From assembly GCF_900188405.1 (NCBI RefSeq), contig NZ_FZOF01000010.1:157921-221920 (forward strand): DNA of 64,000 bases. The letters run 5' to 3'. Of the stretch, positions 41,537 to 50,729 are shown piece by piece. The notes beneath the pieces were generated by a model, which saw only the letters and a list, made by a program, of their open reading frames with translations, made no database searches and was not told the DNA's origin. The stretch is from Actinacidiphila glaucinigra (GTDB lineage: Bacteria > Actinomycetota > Actinomycetes > Streptomycetales > Streptomycetaceae). Both the position numbers and the translations under genes were made by a program. Within the stretch, counting starts at the first letter, position 1; each line of letters starts with the position of its first letter.

Positions 41537-42937
41537 ATGTCACATCCTATCGACGGTCCGACCGCCGACGCCTGGTCGGCCCTCGGCGGTGCCCCGGAGC
41601 ACGTGGAACACGTGACCTACCGGGAGGTCGCCGGTGTACTGCCGGCACGGCTGCCGGTACGCCGGATGGCCCGGGCCACGGTCGGGGTCTGCTCGCTGGC
41701 CGCCGCCGAGCTGCTCGCGCTGCGCTCCGGCGGGCCGCCGCCCCCGGTACTGGTGGACGAGGGAGCCGTGGCCACCGCGTTCACCAGCGAGCGGCACCTG
41801 CGGATCGACGGCCGGGCGGGCAGCTCCTTCGCCCCGCTGTCCGGCTTCTGGCGCACCGCCGACGGGTGGGTGCGCACCCACGCCAACTACCCGCACCACC
41901 GCGCCCGGTTGACGGCCGTCCTCGGCATTCCCGACGGCGGAGACGCCGGTGACGCGGACGCCGTGTCCCGGCGGCTGGCGCACGAACTGGGCGGGCGCAA
42001 GGCCTTGGAGGTCGAGGAGACCGTCTACGCGGCGGGCGGACTGGCCGTCGCCGTACGGGACTCCGGCCCGGGCGCGCAGCCCCTCGTGGAGACCGAGCGT
42101 ACGGACGACGCCCTGGCGCGTCCGCTGCCGCCCGCCGGGCTGCCTGCGGCAGGCGTCCGCGTGCTCGACCTGACGCGGGTCATCGCCGGACCGGTCGCCA
42201 CGCGCACCCTGGCCCTGCTCGGCGCGGACGTACTGCGGGTGGACGGTCCCCGTCTGCCGGAGGACGAGTGGGCCCACGCCGACACCGGATTCGGGAAGCG
42301 GTCGGCGCGGCTCGACCTCCGGGGTCCCGACCGTGCGGTCCTCGAGGAACTCCTCGCCTCCGCCGACGTGGTCGTGACCGGCTACCGTCCCGGCGCGCTG
42401 GACCGCTTCGGCCTGGCGCCGGAGGCGCTGCGCGAGCGGCGGCCCGGACTGGTCGTCGCCCAGCTCCGCGCCTGGGAGCGGTCGGGACCCTGGGCGGGGC
42501 GGCGCGGATTCGACAGCCTGGTGCAGGCACGCTGCGGCATCGCCTCGGTCGAGGCCGGACCGGAGGGCCAGCCGGGCGTCCTGCCCGCCCAGGCCCTCGA
42601 CCACGGCACCGGCTATCTGCTGGCCGCGGCGGTCCTGCGCGCCCTGACCGACGCCCGCCCCCACGGCGGCGGAAGGCTGCTGCGGCTGTCGCTGACGGCC
42701 ACCGCCTCCTGGCTGACCGACGGCATCGGCCCGGGCGACGGGGACACCGGCACCGGCTCCGGCGAGGACCACGGCCCCGCCCGCCTGCTCACCGTCGCCG
42801 ACTCCGCGTACGGACGCCTCGTCCACGCCCGGCCGCCGCTGGGCTACCGCGGTGCCCCGCAGGACTGGAGCCGCCCACCGGGACGCTGGGGCACGGACCC
42901 CGCAGTGTGGTCCGGGCCGCTTGAGGAACGCCGTTAG
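41537..42937 (+). CDS. Family III CoA-transferase (CaiB/BaiF), two-domain form
   Basis: A 466-aa CoA-transferase. The N-terminal ~190 residues are a degenerate CaiB-like half (GVCSLAAAELLALR, FAPLSGFWRTADGWVRTH), and a canonical half begins VRVLDLTRVIAGPVATRTLALLGADVLRVD. The catalytic Asp is in RRGFDSLVQ near residue 325. This arrangement is common for actinobacterial CoA-transferases next to thioesterases. It is unlike the single-unit CoA-transferase at 16054-17316. Substrate unknown. Confidence 0.9.
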   Translation: MSHPIDGPTADAWSALGGAPEHVEHVTYREVAGVLPARLPVRRMARATVGVCSLAAAELLALRSGGPPPPVLVDEGAVATAFTSERHLRIDGRAGSSFAPLSGFWRTADGWVRTHANYPHHRARLTAVLGIPDGGDAGDADAVSRRLAHELGGRKALEVEETVYAAGGLAVAVRDSGPGAQPLVETERTDDALARPLPPAGLPAAGVRVLDLTRVIAGPVATRTLALLGADVLRVDGPRLPEDEWAHADTGFGKRSARLDLRGPDRAVLEELLASADVVVTGYRPGALDRFGLAPEALRERRPGLVVAQLRAWERSGPWAGRRGFDSLVQARCGIASVEAGPEGQPGVLPAQALDHGTGYLLAAAVLRALTDARPHGGGRLLRLSLTATASWLTDGIGPGDGDTGTGSGEDHGPARLLTVADSAYGRLVHARPPLGYRGAPQDWSRPPGRWGTDPAVWSGPLEERR

Positions 42938-42973
42938 GATGCCCCGGCCGATGTCGATCAAGGGGAGGGCGGC

Positions 42974-44257
42974 ATGGAGACCGGCGGAGGAAGACCGTGC
43001 CCGCAGTGCGGGCAGCGGCTGACGGACGACGACCGGTTCGTGGTCTGGTGCACGTCGTGCGACTGGAACGTCCGGGGCGGGAACGAGGACGACGAGCAGC
43101 ACGACGGCCCCGTCGACGCGTTCCGCCGGCGCCTTTCGCGGACGTACGGCGAGGAACTGTTCGCCAGGATGACCTCGGAACGGCCGCCGCTCCCCGGCCG
43201 GGGCGCCGCGTACGCCGGCGCCTACGCGATCGCCGGGCTCGTGCACCTGCTGACGCTGGCCGTGGCCGGCGCCGGTGTGTGGCTCCTGGTGACGGGCTGG
43301 CGGGCGGTCATCCCCGCCGTGCTGGGAGTCCTGCTGCTGGGCCTGGCGTGGCTGATGCGTCCGCGGTTGGGGCGGGTGCCGCGGCACGGCGTCCGGCTGC
43401 GGCGGGAGGACGCGCCCGCGCTCTACGCGCTGCTGGACGAGGTGGCCGACACCCTGGGGGCGCCGCGGGCGGACGTGGTCGTGGTGGACGCCGAGGTGAA
43501 CGCCTCTGTCCAGGCGGTCGGCCTGCGCCGTCGCAAGGTGCTGACGATCGGACTCGGGCTGTGGGAGGTGCTGACCCCGCAGCAGCGGGTGGGCCTGCTC
43601 GGCCACGAGTTCGGGCACTTCGTGAACGGAGACACGAGCGAGACGCTCGTCATAGGCTCCGCGCACCGCACCCTGATCGAGTGGTACGTGCTGCTGCGTC
43701 CGCAGTCCGACACCAGCGGCCTGGGCCTGGTCGAGACCGCCGCACGACTGCTCATGTTCGTTCCCGCCTCCGCCGTACTGCTGCTCCTGCACGTCCTGGC
43801 GCACCTGACCCTGCGCGCCGGTCAGCAGGCCGAGTACCTCGCGGACGACCTCGAGGCGCGCATCGGCTCGACGGAGGCGGCCATCGGCGGAATGGACGTC
43901 CTGCTGCTCGCCGACGCCATCGCGTTCTGGCTCGACCAGCAGTACGTCACCGTCGGCACCGTGCACCGCGCCACACGCGGCGCCGGCCGGGAACCCGACG
44001 AGGCGGTCTGGGAACGCCTCAAGGAGTACGTGGCGTCGATCCCGGAGCACGAGCTCGAGCGGCGGCGCCGGCTCTCCGTCCTCACCGCCCACGCCGAGGA
44101 CCAGACCCACCCGCCGACCCACCTGCGCCGCGCCGCGGTGGAGCGCCGGGAGCACCACGCGGCCGCCATCGTGCTGGACGTCGCGCGGAGCAAGGAGGTC
44201 GACGCCGCCCTCGACCCGGCCCGCCGCCGGCTGGGCCGGGAGGTCCTGCGCGGCTGA
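42974..44257 (+). CDS. M48 family membrane metalloprotease with zinc ribbon
   Basis: A 427-aa protein. A small zinc ribbon (Cys9, Cys12, Cys26, Cys29) leads, then two hydrophobic helices (LLTLAVAGAGVWLLV, AVIPAVLGVLLLGLAWLM). The HtpX/Oma1-type M48 domain has GHEFGHFVNGD near 211-220 (HExxH), further hydrophobic helices, and QAEYLADDLEAR supplying the third Zn ligand. Acts at the membrane on misfolded or regulatory proteins. Start ATG at 42974. Confidence 0.93.
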   Translation: METGGGRPCPQCGQRLTDDDRFVVWCTSCDWNVRGGNEDDEQHDGPVDAFRRRLSRTYGEELFARMTSERPPLPGRGAAYAGAYAIAGLVHLLTLAVAGAGVWLLVTGWRAVIPAVLGVLLLGLAWLMRPRLGRVPRHGVRLRREDAPALYALLDEVADTLGAPRADVVVVDAEVNASVQAVGLRRRKVLTIGLGLWEVLTPQQRVGLLGHEFGHFVNGDTSETLVIGSAHRTLIEWYVLLRPQSDTSGLGLVETAARLLMFVPASAVLLLLHVLAHLTLRAGQQAEYLADDLEARIGSTEAAIGGMDVLLLADAIAFWLDQQYVTVGTVHRATRGAGREPDEAVWERLKEYVASIPEHELERRRRLSVLTAHAEDQTHPPTHLRRAAVERREHHAAAIVLDVARSKEVDAALDPARRRLGREVLRG

Positions 44258-44267
44258 GCGGCCGGCG

Positions 44268-45089
44268 TCAGACCTGCCCGCCCCGCTCCAGGGGAATCCT
44301 CTCGCCCGCCTCGACGGGGAACGGCAGCCGGTTGCCGGCGGGCGGGAGGGGGCAGGTGGCGAGGTCGGTGTACGCGCAGGGCAGGTTGGCCGCCCGGTTG
44401 AAGTCCAGGCTCACCCTGCCGTCGGCGTCCGGCGGATCGATCTGCAGGGAGCGGTTCGCCGCGTAGGTCGTCACCCCGGACGTCGCGTCCGTGAACAGCG
44501 CCATCAGGGCGCCCGGCCGCGAGCCGTTGAAGACGGTGAGCCGGTACGTCGCGCCGTCCACGTCGAACTCCACCTGCCCGGGGGAGTCGTAGACGTGCTC
44601 CAGACCCTCCACCGCCGCGCCCACGGTCACCGGAAGCGGGACGTCGTAGGGCACGAACCGGGCCTCGCGGACCCAGCGGGGATCGGGAGCGTAGGCGGGC
44701 GTCCCGGTGAAGCCGGTGCGCAGCGGGTTGTCCGGGTGGCGCGGCCGCAGGATGTCGTGCCCGCCGCGCTTGGCGACCTCGACGACGGCGGCGCCGAAGC
44801 CGGCGTACACGCTGTCGCGCTCGGCGACGACGCCGAAGTCGTACCGGCCGCGCACCGTCGTCCCGCCGACGGTCAACTCCTCGCCGTCGTCCAGCTCGAC
44901 CACCACGTGGCCGTCGACGACCGACCAGGCGCCGGGCGCGTCGTCGTAGCGTTCCGGTCGCGGGCCCGGCCAGCGCAGACTGGTGATCGCCAGGAAGCCG
45001 TGCGGACCGGCGAGCACCTCCTCCTTGGCGCGGTGCCAGCGCTCCCACTGCTCGGTGAAGCCGCTGCGGTCGACGTCCTGCACGGTCAT
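44268..45089 (-). CDS. DUF1684 domain protein
   Basis: A 273-aa protein starting at 45089 after GGGAG. Typical DUF1684 blocks: WHRAKEEVLAGPHGFLAITSLRW near the N-terminus, RFVPYDVPLPVTV, YRLTVFNGSRPGALMALFTDATSG, and a C-terminal SLDFNRAANLPCAYTDLATC with Cys and Pro-rich end. Members are cytoplasmic, of unknown function. It converges with the M48 gene (10-bp gap). Confidence 0.9.
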   Translation of the reverse strand: MTVQDVDRSGFTEQWERWHRAKEEVLAGPHGFLAITSLRWPGPRPERYDDAPGAWSVVDGHVVVELDDGEELTVGGTTVRGRYDFGVVAERDSVYAGFGAAVVEVAKRGGHDILRPRHPDNPLRTGFTGTPAYAPDPRWVREARFVPYDVPLPVTVGAAVEGLEHVYDSPGQVEFDVDGATYRLTVFNGSRPGALMALFTDATSGVTTYAANRSLQIDPPDADGRVSLDFNRAANLPCAYTDLATCPLPPAGNRLPFPVEAGERIPLERGGQV

Positions 45090-45510
45090 GTCCGCTGCTC
45101 CCTCGCGTGACGGTGTACTGCTCCACTGCGTACAACCGCCGAGGCCCGCGAGGTCATCCCGCCGCCCGCAGATGTGGCGGCCCGCCCGGTCGGCGTGCGA
45201 GGGCGACCGGGCGGGCTCCGCTTCCCAGGCTGCCCCGGGGGTGATCGCCGCGCAGGCCGGAAGGCGTGGCGATTGCGCCGGACGGGGTGGGGCGCCGCGT
45301 GTCGCGAGCGTGGAGTCGTCAGGGGCAGGGGAATTCCGGCCCGGTGGGCGGGGACGGCCGCTCACCGTCCGGGAATTGCCGTCGCCTCACGTCGACCGCC
45401 CGCTCGGAGCCCCGGTACTTCCGGGCGGCCTGCCCGTCCGCCCTCGGAGGGTCACGCTTCGGCCTGCCGGGCATCAGGCCGACGACCCTGCCTCGTACGA
45501 CGGCCGGCGC
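45090..45510. other. Intergenic region, 421 bp, with terminator
   Basis: No gene recognised; the reading frames here lack family features and are complements of neighbouring codon periodicity. It contains a strong hairpin at 45180-45216 between the lectin and DUF1684 genes, both on the minus strand. Confidence 0.5.
45180..45216 (-). terminator. Hairpin between lectin and DUF1684 genes
   Basis: Perfect 13-bp stem (45180-45192 with 45204-45216), 11-nt loop. Placed to stop transcripts from the lectin gene before DUF1684. Confidence 0.55.
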
Positions 45511-46005
45511 TCAGCCGATGTAGTCCCAGTCCTGCTCGTCCGAGCCTATGCAGTTGTAGATGATCACCTTGGTGCCGTTCGCGGTGCCGCCGCCGCCCGC
45601 CGTCGACATGCACCGGCCGGCCTTCTCGTTGTACCACTGGTGTCCGCCCGAGTAGTCCCACGCCTGCTCGGCGCGGCCGTTGCAGTCCCAGAGGATGACC
45701 TTGGTGCCGTTCGCGGTGCCGCCGCCGCCGTCCAGCGACAGGCACTTGCCGCTCTTGAGGTTGCGGATCTCCCCGGACGGCGTGGCGTGGAACCAGTACT
45801 GCTCGTGCCCCGTGCCGCAGTCCCACAGGATGGCGTCGGTGCCGTTGGCCGTGCCGCCGCCGCCCTCCAGCGAGAGGCACCGTCCGCTCTTGTAGTTCGC
45901 GACCCGCGAGTAGATGTCGACCGCGCTCGCGGACGGCGTGCCCGCGGCGAGGGTCGCGACCGCCAGGACGCCCGTCGCCATCGCGGCCCAGGACTTCTTG
46001 CGCAC
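45511..46005 (-). CDS. Secreted ricin-type beta-trefoil lectin
   Basis: A 164-aa exported protein. GTG start at 46005; Sec signal (KKSWAAMATGVLAVATLAAG, cleavage after SASA). The mature part is a single beta-trefoil made of three near-identical repeats of about 40 residues, each with GRCLS or KCLSLDGGGGTANGT and ending in QYW, QAWDY or QDWDY (QxW-type motif). It likely binds galactose/xylose-type sugars on polysaccharides. No catalytic domain is attached, which is less usual than lectins fused to glycosidases. Confidence 0.92.
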   Translation of the reverse strand: MRKKSWAAMATGVLAVATLAAGTPSASAVDIYSRVANYKSGRCLSLEGGGGTANGTDAILWDCGTGHEQYWFHATPSGEIRNLKSGKCLSLDGGGGTANGTKVILWDCNGRAEQAWDYSGGHQWYNEKAGRCMSTAGGGGTANGTKVIIYNCIGSDEQDWDYIG

Positions 46006-46440
46006 GTGAGGTGAACCTTCCGTCGTGCGGGCAGGCCGCCGCCCCCCGCCGTCTCCTTGTCCACCGCCCCTGCCACCGATCCCTGGGACGGCCGCGACGA
46101 TCTTGGCCCACCGAACGTGTGCGCGAACACAGGTCTTCCGGTCATTCACCCCCGTACGCCGGGCCAACACCAGGTGAAGCCGGGCCGTCCGCACGATGCC
46201 GCAGTGGCGGCCGCCCGCGGCATTCGCCCCGGGCCGGGCGGAAACGCCGCCCCCGGCGGCCCACCGGGCGGCGGCCGCAGGCGGTGGCGGGAATGGGTTC
46301 CGCCTGGCGGCGACGAGGCCGGCGGTGTGAGCCTCACGCCCAGGCCGAGGCCGATCGGGAGTGAACGCCGTTGCGGCGCGCTCCGCGCTCATGGCGTGCG
46401 GCGCGAGGCACGCGGCCGCACGCCGACGCCGCGTGCCCGA
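46006..46440. other. Intergenic region, 435 bp
   Basis: Upstream leader of the lectin gene and downstream flank of the TetR gene. Very GC-rich with many short inverted repeats, but I find no gene, convincing promoter or operator. Confidence 0.4.
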
Positions 46441-47001
46441 TCAGGGGGTGGCGAGCTGCCGGACCGACTCCACGACGACCCGCCTGCGCTCCGATGCCGG
46501 GACCAGGGAGCGGACGTCCTCCCCCTGGCTCTGCCACATGTTGGCGATCACCAGGACGAGGGCGAGCAGTTCGCCCGCGCCCATGCGGTCGGTGACGGTG
46601 CCGCGCCGCTGGGCGTCCTCGACCGCCGCGACCTTGTCAGCCATGGACGCGGCCACGAGGGGCCGGACCTCGCGGCCGTCGCCGCGTTCGAGGGAGTACC
46701 AGGTCACGAAGCGCATCACCTGGGGGTGGCCGAGGCCGGCGTCGTAGAGGCGGCCGGCGTAGCCGGGCAGGTCGTCGGCGTCGATGGGAATGCCGGCGAC
46801 GGCCTGTTCGACGACGGCGTCGTAGACGGCCTCGAACAGGCCCTCCTTGCCGTCGAAGAAGGAGTACGTGAGGCCGGGGCTGACCCCGGCGCGTTTGGCG
46901 ATCCGGTCGACCCGCGCCCCGGCGACACCGTACTCGGCGAATTCGGCCAGCGCCGCCTCCAGCAGCAGCCGGCGCTTCAGGTCCGGGTCGCGTGTGCGCA
47001 T
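46441..47001 (-). CDS. TetR family repressor of the divergent SDR gene
   Basis: A 186-aa regulator. The HTH is GARVDRIAKRAGVSPGLTYSFF with KEGLFEAVYDAVVEQA; the C-terminal part (HPQVMRFVTWYSLERG) is of the TetR_C-type seen in SCO-type small repressors. I use the ATG at 47001 because the longer start at 47037 would code across the operator TGAACGTTCA. Divergent from the SDR gene, with two matching palindromes between them. Confidence 0.92.
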   Translation of the reverse strand: MRTRDPDLKRRLLLEAALAEFAEYGVAGARVDRIAKRAGVSPGLTYSFFDGKEGLFEAVYDAVVEQAVAGIPIDADDLPGYAGRLYDAGLGHPQVMRFVTWYSLERGDGREVRPLVAASMADKVAAVEDAQRRGTVTDRMGAGELLALVLVIANMWQSQGEDVRSLVPASERRRVVVESVRQLATP

Positions 47002-47019
47002 GCCCGCATCCTCGGCTAT

Positions 47020-47085
47020 TGAACGTTCATTTGACAACTCGCCCGCGGGTGGGGCACCGTCGAACTGGTAAATGAACGTTCATTT
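47020..47085. promoter_or_regulatory. Paired palindromic operators for TetR/SDR
   Basis: TGAACGTTCA at 47020-47029 and AAATGAACGTTCATTT at 47070-47085, both perfect palindromes with centres 53 bp apart, one next to each divergent gene. Ideal for a TetR dimer repressing both. Confidence 0.8.
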
Positions 47086-47099
47086 GATAGGAGTCCCGC

Positions 47100-48035
47100 A
47101 TGTCCGGCAGCACCGCCGCCACCGCCCACCACTGGACCCCCGACGCCATCGGCGACCAGCACGGCCGCACCGCCCTCGTCACGGGCGGGAACAGCGGCAT
47201 CGGGCTGGAGACCGCACGCGTCCTCGCACGTCACGGCGCCCGTGTGATCCTCGCCGGACGCCGTCAGGACACGCTCGACGAGGCGGCGGCAGCCCTCGGC
47301 GCGGAGCAGCCAGGCTCCGAGGTCGGCACGGTCGTCGTCGACCTCGCGGACCTCGCCTCGATCCGGCGGGCGGGCGAGCGGCTGGCCGCGGAGCCGGGGG
47401 CGATCGACCTGCTGATCAACAACGCGGGCGTCATGAACGTGCCCGAGCGCCGCACCACCGCCGACGGGTTCGAGCTGACCTTCGGCACCAACCACCTCGG
47501 CCACTTCGCCCTCACCGCCGGCCTCATGCCGGCCCTGCTCCGGTCTCCCGCGGCCCGCGTCGTGACCGTCAGCGCCGTCGCCGCGCGATGGCGCAGCGGG
47601 CGCCTGGACGACCTGAACAGCGAGCGCCGGTACGGAGCGATGACCGCCTACGCCAAGTCCAAGCGGGCCAACGTCGTGTTCACCCGGGAGCTGGCGCGCC
47701 GTCTGGCCGGCACTCACGTCGAGGCCGTCGTCGTCCATCCCGGTTCGGCGATGACCAACCTGCAGCGGCACAGCAGCGGCCCGCTCTCCCGGATGGTCGT
47801 GGCCGTGGCCGCACGGGCGCTGATGGGTTCGCAGCAGGGCGCCGCGTGGCCCTCGCTGTACGCCGCCACCAGCCCCGACGTCCGCAGCGGGCAGTTCATC
47901 GGCCCCGCCGGACGCGACCAGACCACCGGCACCCCCGTTCCGGTTCCGCTGCCGCGCGACGCGGACGACCTGGCCGAGGGCGAGCGGCTGTGGACGGCGA
48001 GCGAGCGGCTGACGGGCGTACGGTTCCCCGCCTGA
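47100..48035 (+). CDS. SDR family oxidoreductase (retinol dehydrogenase-like)
   Basis: A 311-aa NADP-type SDR of the WWOX/retinol-dehydrogenase-like group. TALVTGGNSGIGLETARVLA cofactor site, NNAGVM, TFGTNHLGHFALT, and the catalytic Tyr and Lys in YAKSK. The start at 47100 follows ATAGGAG and the upstream operator AAATGAACGTTCATTT. It should be induced when the adjacent TetR binds its ligand; substrate likely a small carbonyl or alcohol. Confidence 0.94.
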   Translation: MSGSTAATAHHWTPDAIGDQHGRTALVTGGNSGIGLETARVLARHGARVILAGRRQDTLDEAAAALGAEQPGSEVGTVVVDLADLASIRRAGERLAAEPGAIDLLINNAGVMNVPERRTTADGFELTFGTNHLGHFALTAGLMPALLRSPAARVVTVSAVAARWRSGRLDDLNSERRYGAMTAYAKSKRANVVFTRELARRLAGTHVEAVVVHPGSAMTNLQRHSSGPLSRMVVAVAARALMGSQQGAAWPSLYAATSPDVRSGQFIGPAGRDQTTGTPVPVPLPRDADDLAEGERLWTASERLTGVRFPA

Positions 48036-48146
48036 GCACGGGTTCCCCGGTCGAGCACCGTGACCGGGCATGGACACCGACGACCGGCTCGCGGACGTCC
48101 TACGACGCCGTCGCCGAGGACCGCACCGACCAGGTCCGCGGCCGAG

Positions 48147-48866
48147 TCAGTGTTCGCGGCGTCCGCATTCGGCGTCGTAGAGGACGGCACCCGAGGGCAA
48201 CACGCCGCGGACGTCCGCCAATTGGACGCACGCCGCGCCGGAGGCATCGGCCGTCAGAGACTCGACGCGCAGGATCGCACCCGTGTCACCCGACGCCGCC
48301 GTGTGCACTTCCGCCTCGGCAGGCGTGGCGAAGGGCACTCCTTCGAGCGTGGCCAAGGCGGTTGTGCTGCCGTCGGGTTGGGACTCGGCCTCCTCGACGG
48401 CCAGCCGCCAGTGGAGTGCGGCCTGCGCCAGTAGGTGCTTCCCGTGGATGCCGTACGCGAGGAGGACGCCGGCACGGCTGCGGATCTGCCGCGCGATGGC
48501 GCAGCAGAGCGGGACGTCGGTGCCGTAGGGCGTGTCCACGCGGTTGTGGCCGGCGAGCGGGGAGAAGCACAGTGCGTCGAACACGAGGGAGAGTGCCACG
48601 GCCTTGATGCGCGGGCGTCGGCCGTGCTCGACGAGGTCCAGCAGGATCGCCGTGGCGGGGTAGGCCGCGGGGAACACCATGGCGGCGTGGCCGCAGGTGA
48701 AGCCGCTGCCTTCCAGTGCCGCCGCCGCACTCCCCGTCTCGTTGGCCGTGGTCGACACGGTCAGCCGCCGCAGCGCGTCGGCGACCCGTGCGGGCTCGTC
48801 GCCCGGCCACGGCGTCGGGTTGGGTAGTGCCGACCAGTCCACGGCGTCGATGGCGTCCAGGATCAC
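48147..48866 (-). CDS. HEAT-like hypothetical protein
   Basis: A 239-aa soluble protein. The opening LDAIDAVDWSALPNPTPWPGDEPARVADALRRL is like the first helices of a group of Streptomyces HEAT-like proteins of unknown role. It continues with helical pairs (FPAAYPATAILLDLVEH, AGVLLAYGIHGKHLLAQAALHW) and ends Cys/Arg-rich. No catalytic motif. Monocistronic. Confidence 0.65.
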   Translation of the reverse strand: MILDAIDAVDWSALPNPTPWPGDEPARVADALRRLTVSTTANETGSAAAALEGSGFTCGHAAMVFPAAYPATAILLDLVEHGRRPRIKAVALSLVFDALCFSPLAGHNRVDTPYGTDVPLCCAIARQIRSRAGVLLAYGIHGKHLLAQAALHWRLAVEEAESQPDGSTTALATLEGVPFATPAEAEVHTAASGDTGAILRVESLTADASGAACVQLADVRGVLPSGAVLYDAECGRREH

Positions 48867-48893
48867 TCCCGCATTGTGCCGGACGGGGTGGGG

Positions 48894-49556
48894 TCAGAGG
48901 GACAGCGCACGCTCCAGCGCGGCCCGGTCGGCCGGTGCGCCGTGGGCGGGGAGCACGATCTCGACGGGGAGGGCGAGCAGCGGGCGCAGCCGTTCCGCCA
49001 CCTGCTCGCGCGTGATGCCGCCCCGCAGCCGGTCGTTGATCTGCAGGCCCCGACCGAAGTCGACCAGGGTGTCTCCCGGGATCACGGCCCGCACCCGGCC
49101 GTCCCAGAGCACCAGGTCGTTGTGCTCCCGCCCGGCGAACGCCTCGATCCCCACCGGGAGCCGGTCGCCCGCCGCGTACAGACGGCCCGCGCCGCCGGCG
49201 CCGGTGCGCAGCCACGTGAGGTCGGGGCTGCCGTCGCCCGCCTGTTCGCGGGTGACGCCGAACTTCCGCACGATGTCGTCGGCGGTGTCCGGCGGGGGCG
49301 TGAACACCGGCGCGCCGAGGAGCTCGACCAGACTCCTGGTGTCGCGCTCGTGCCAGGGCGCGGTGAGCACCACCACCGGCTGCCGGTCCGCGGCGAGCGC
49401 GAGGAGCCCGGGCGGCACGGACAGCGGGTCGAGGAGGAGCAGCCGGGTGCCGTCGTCCACGGCGTACGACGACACCTCCCGCGGCCACCGGTCGTCGGGC
49501 GTCCAGTCCGGGTGCGGCGCCTGCCAGTGCCAGACGCCGGTGGCGAGTTCGCGCAT
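48894..49556 (-). CDS. Metallo-beta-lactamase-fold-like hydrolase, degenerate metal motif
   Basis: A 220-aa protein starting MRELATGVWHW (49556); a GTG at 49577 would add 7 residues. The order of strands (SSYAVDDGTRLLLLDPL, VVVLTAPWHERDTRSLVEL, AVIPGDTLVDFG, EIVLPAHGAP) follows the MBL fold. The first metal motif HxHxDH is reduced to PWHERD, while the later Asp and His positions remain. It may bind one metal or none. Function unknown. Confidence 0.7.
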   Translation of the reverse strand: MRELATGVWHWQAPHPDWTPDDRWPREVSSYAVDDGTRLLLLDPLSVPPGLLALAADRQPVVVLTAPWHERDTRSLVELLGAPVFTPPPDTADDIVRKFGVTREQAGDGSPDLTWLRTGAGGAGRLYAAGDRLPVGIEAFAGREHNDLVLWDGRVRAVIPGDTLVDFGRGLQINDRLRGGITREQVAERLRPLLALPVEIVLPAHGAPADRAALERALSL

Positions 49557-49610
49557 GCGGGGACCCAACCGGCGCACCCCCCCCGGAACCGCCGGGTCCG
49601 GCGCCGCGGT

Positions 49611-50546
49611 TCAGCGACCCGCGGCCGGGTCCAGGTTCCGGGTGAAGAAGCCGGCGAGCTTCTCCACGGCGGGGTCGACGTACCGCTCCCGGTCGTAGAG
49701 GTCGACGTGACCGGCGCCCTCGATCCAGTGCAACTCCTTGGGGCCGGTGGCGCGCTGGAACGCGTCGACGCTCATCCAGGCGGTGACCGCGCGGGATCCG
49801 ACGACCATCAGCAGGGGCCGCGGGCCGAGCAGCGGGACGGCGGCGAAGGCGTCGAAGCCCGCCATCTTGTCGACGCTCGACCAGGTGAAGAAGTCGGCCG
49901 CCCGCGGGTGCCGGGCCCGCGCGGTGCGGTAGTAGTCGAAGCCCTCGACGCCGTGCTCGCCGCCCAGCGCGCGGGCCTGGTCCGCGGTGTCGGGGAACAG
50001 GGTCAGGACGGGCGGCGTCTCGCCGCGGGCCTCGGCGGTGCGGGCGGCGGCAGCGGCCTCCAGCATGCCCTGGAACACGGCCGCGTCCTGGGTCCCGTCC
50101 GCCCCCAGGCGGAACTGGCGGGAGACGTCGACCGCGCTGACGGTGCCGACCGCCTTGATCCGCCGGTCGCCGGCCGCCGCGGGAAGGACGTAGCCGCCGG
50201 AGGCGCAGATGCCGAGGGCGCCGATGCGCTCGGCGTCGACGTCGCCGCGGGTGGCCAGGTAGGAGACGGCCGCCTTGAGGTCCTCGACGCGCTGCGCCGG
50301 GTCCTCGAGGCCGCGGGGTTCGCCGCCGCTCTCGCCCTGGTGGGCCGCGTCGAAGGCGAGGGTGACGAAGCCCCGCTCCGCCAGGCGCCGCGCGTAGTGG
50401 CCCGCGGTCTGCTCCTTCACGCCGGTGCCGGGGTGACCGACGACGATCGCGGGCCGGGGGCCCGGTGCGCCGGCGGTGTCGGGGGAGTAGAGATGTCCGG
50501 CGAGCGGGATGCCGGCGCTGTCGAACGTGACGGTGGTCTTGGCCAC
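49611..50546 (-). CDS. Alpha/beta hydrolase (dienelactone hydrolase/YcjY-like)
   Basis: A 311-aa hydrolase starting at GTG 50546 after GGAG. AIVVGHPGTGVKEQTAGHYAR oxyanion region, nucleophile in ALGICASGGYVLPAAA (Ser, or Cys in the GxCxSGG context), Asp/Glu strand LLMVVGSRAVTAWM and His in EGAGHVDLYDRERYV. This layout is typical of the polyketide-hydrolase/YcjY-like proteins often divergent from an XRE-MmyB regulator, as here. Substrate unknown. Confidence 0.88.
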   Translation of the reverse strand: MAKTTVTFDSAGIPLAGHLYSPDTAGAPGPRPAIVVGHPGTGVKEQTAGHYARRLAERGFVTLAFDAAHQGESGGEPRGLEDPAQRVEDLKAAVSYLATRGDVDAERIGALGICASGGYVLPAAAGDRRIKAVGTVSAVDVSRQFRLGADGTQDAAVFQGMLEAAAAARTAEARGETPPVLTLFPDTADQARALGGEHGVEGFDYYRTARARHPRAADFFTWSSVDKMAGFDAFAAVPLLGPRPLLMVVGSRAVTAWMSVDAFQRATGPKELHWIEGAGHVDLYDRERYVDPAVEKLAGFFTRNLDPAAGR

Positions 50547-50729
50547 AGGATGCTCCGTGTTCGTTGTTCGGCGGGGCCGCGCCCGTTCGGCGGGCCCGCT
50601 GCCACCCGGATCCGTGCCGGGCACTTCCCGACCATCCGCCCTGGTCGGAGCGGGCGGAAGAGGCGGATTCCTGCCCGGGAAGAAACCTGCCCCCTCACAA
50701 CCGGGGGAGTGCGCGGGAGAATGGGGCAC

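Noticed and set aside
41540..44158. 872-aa minus-strand frame opposite the CoA-transferase and M48 genes
   Set aside because: Spans two genes with clear family motifs on the + strand; no motif of its own.
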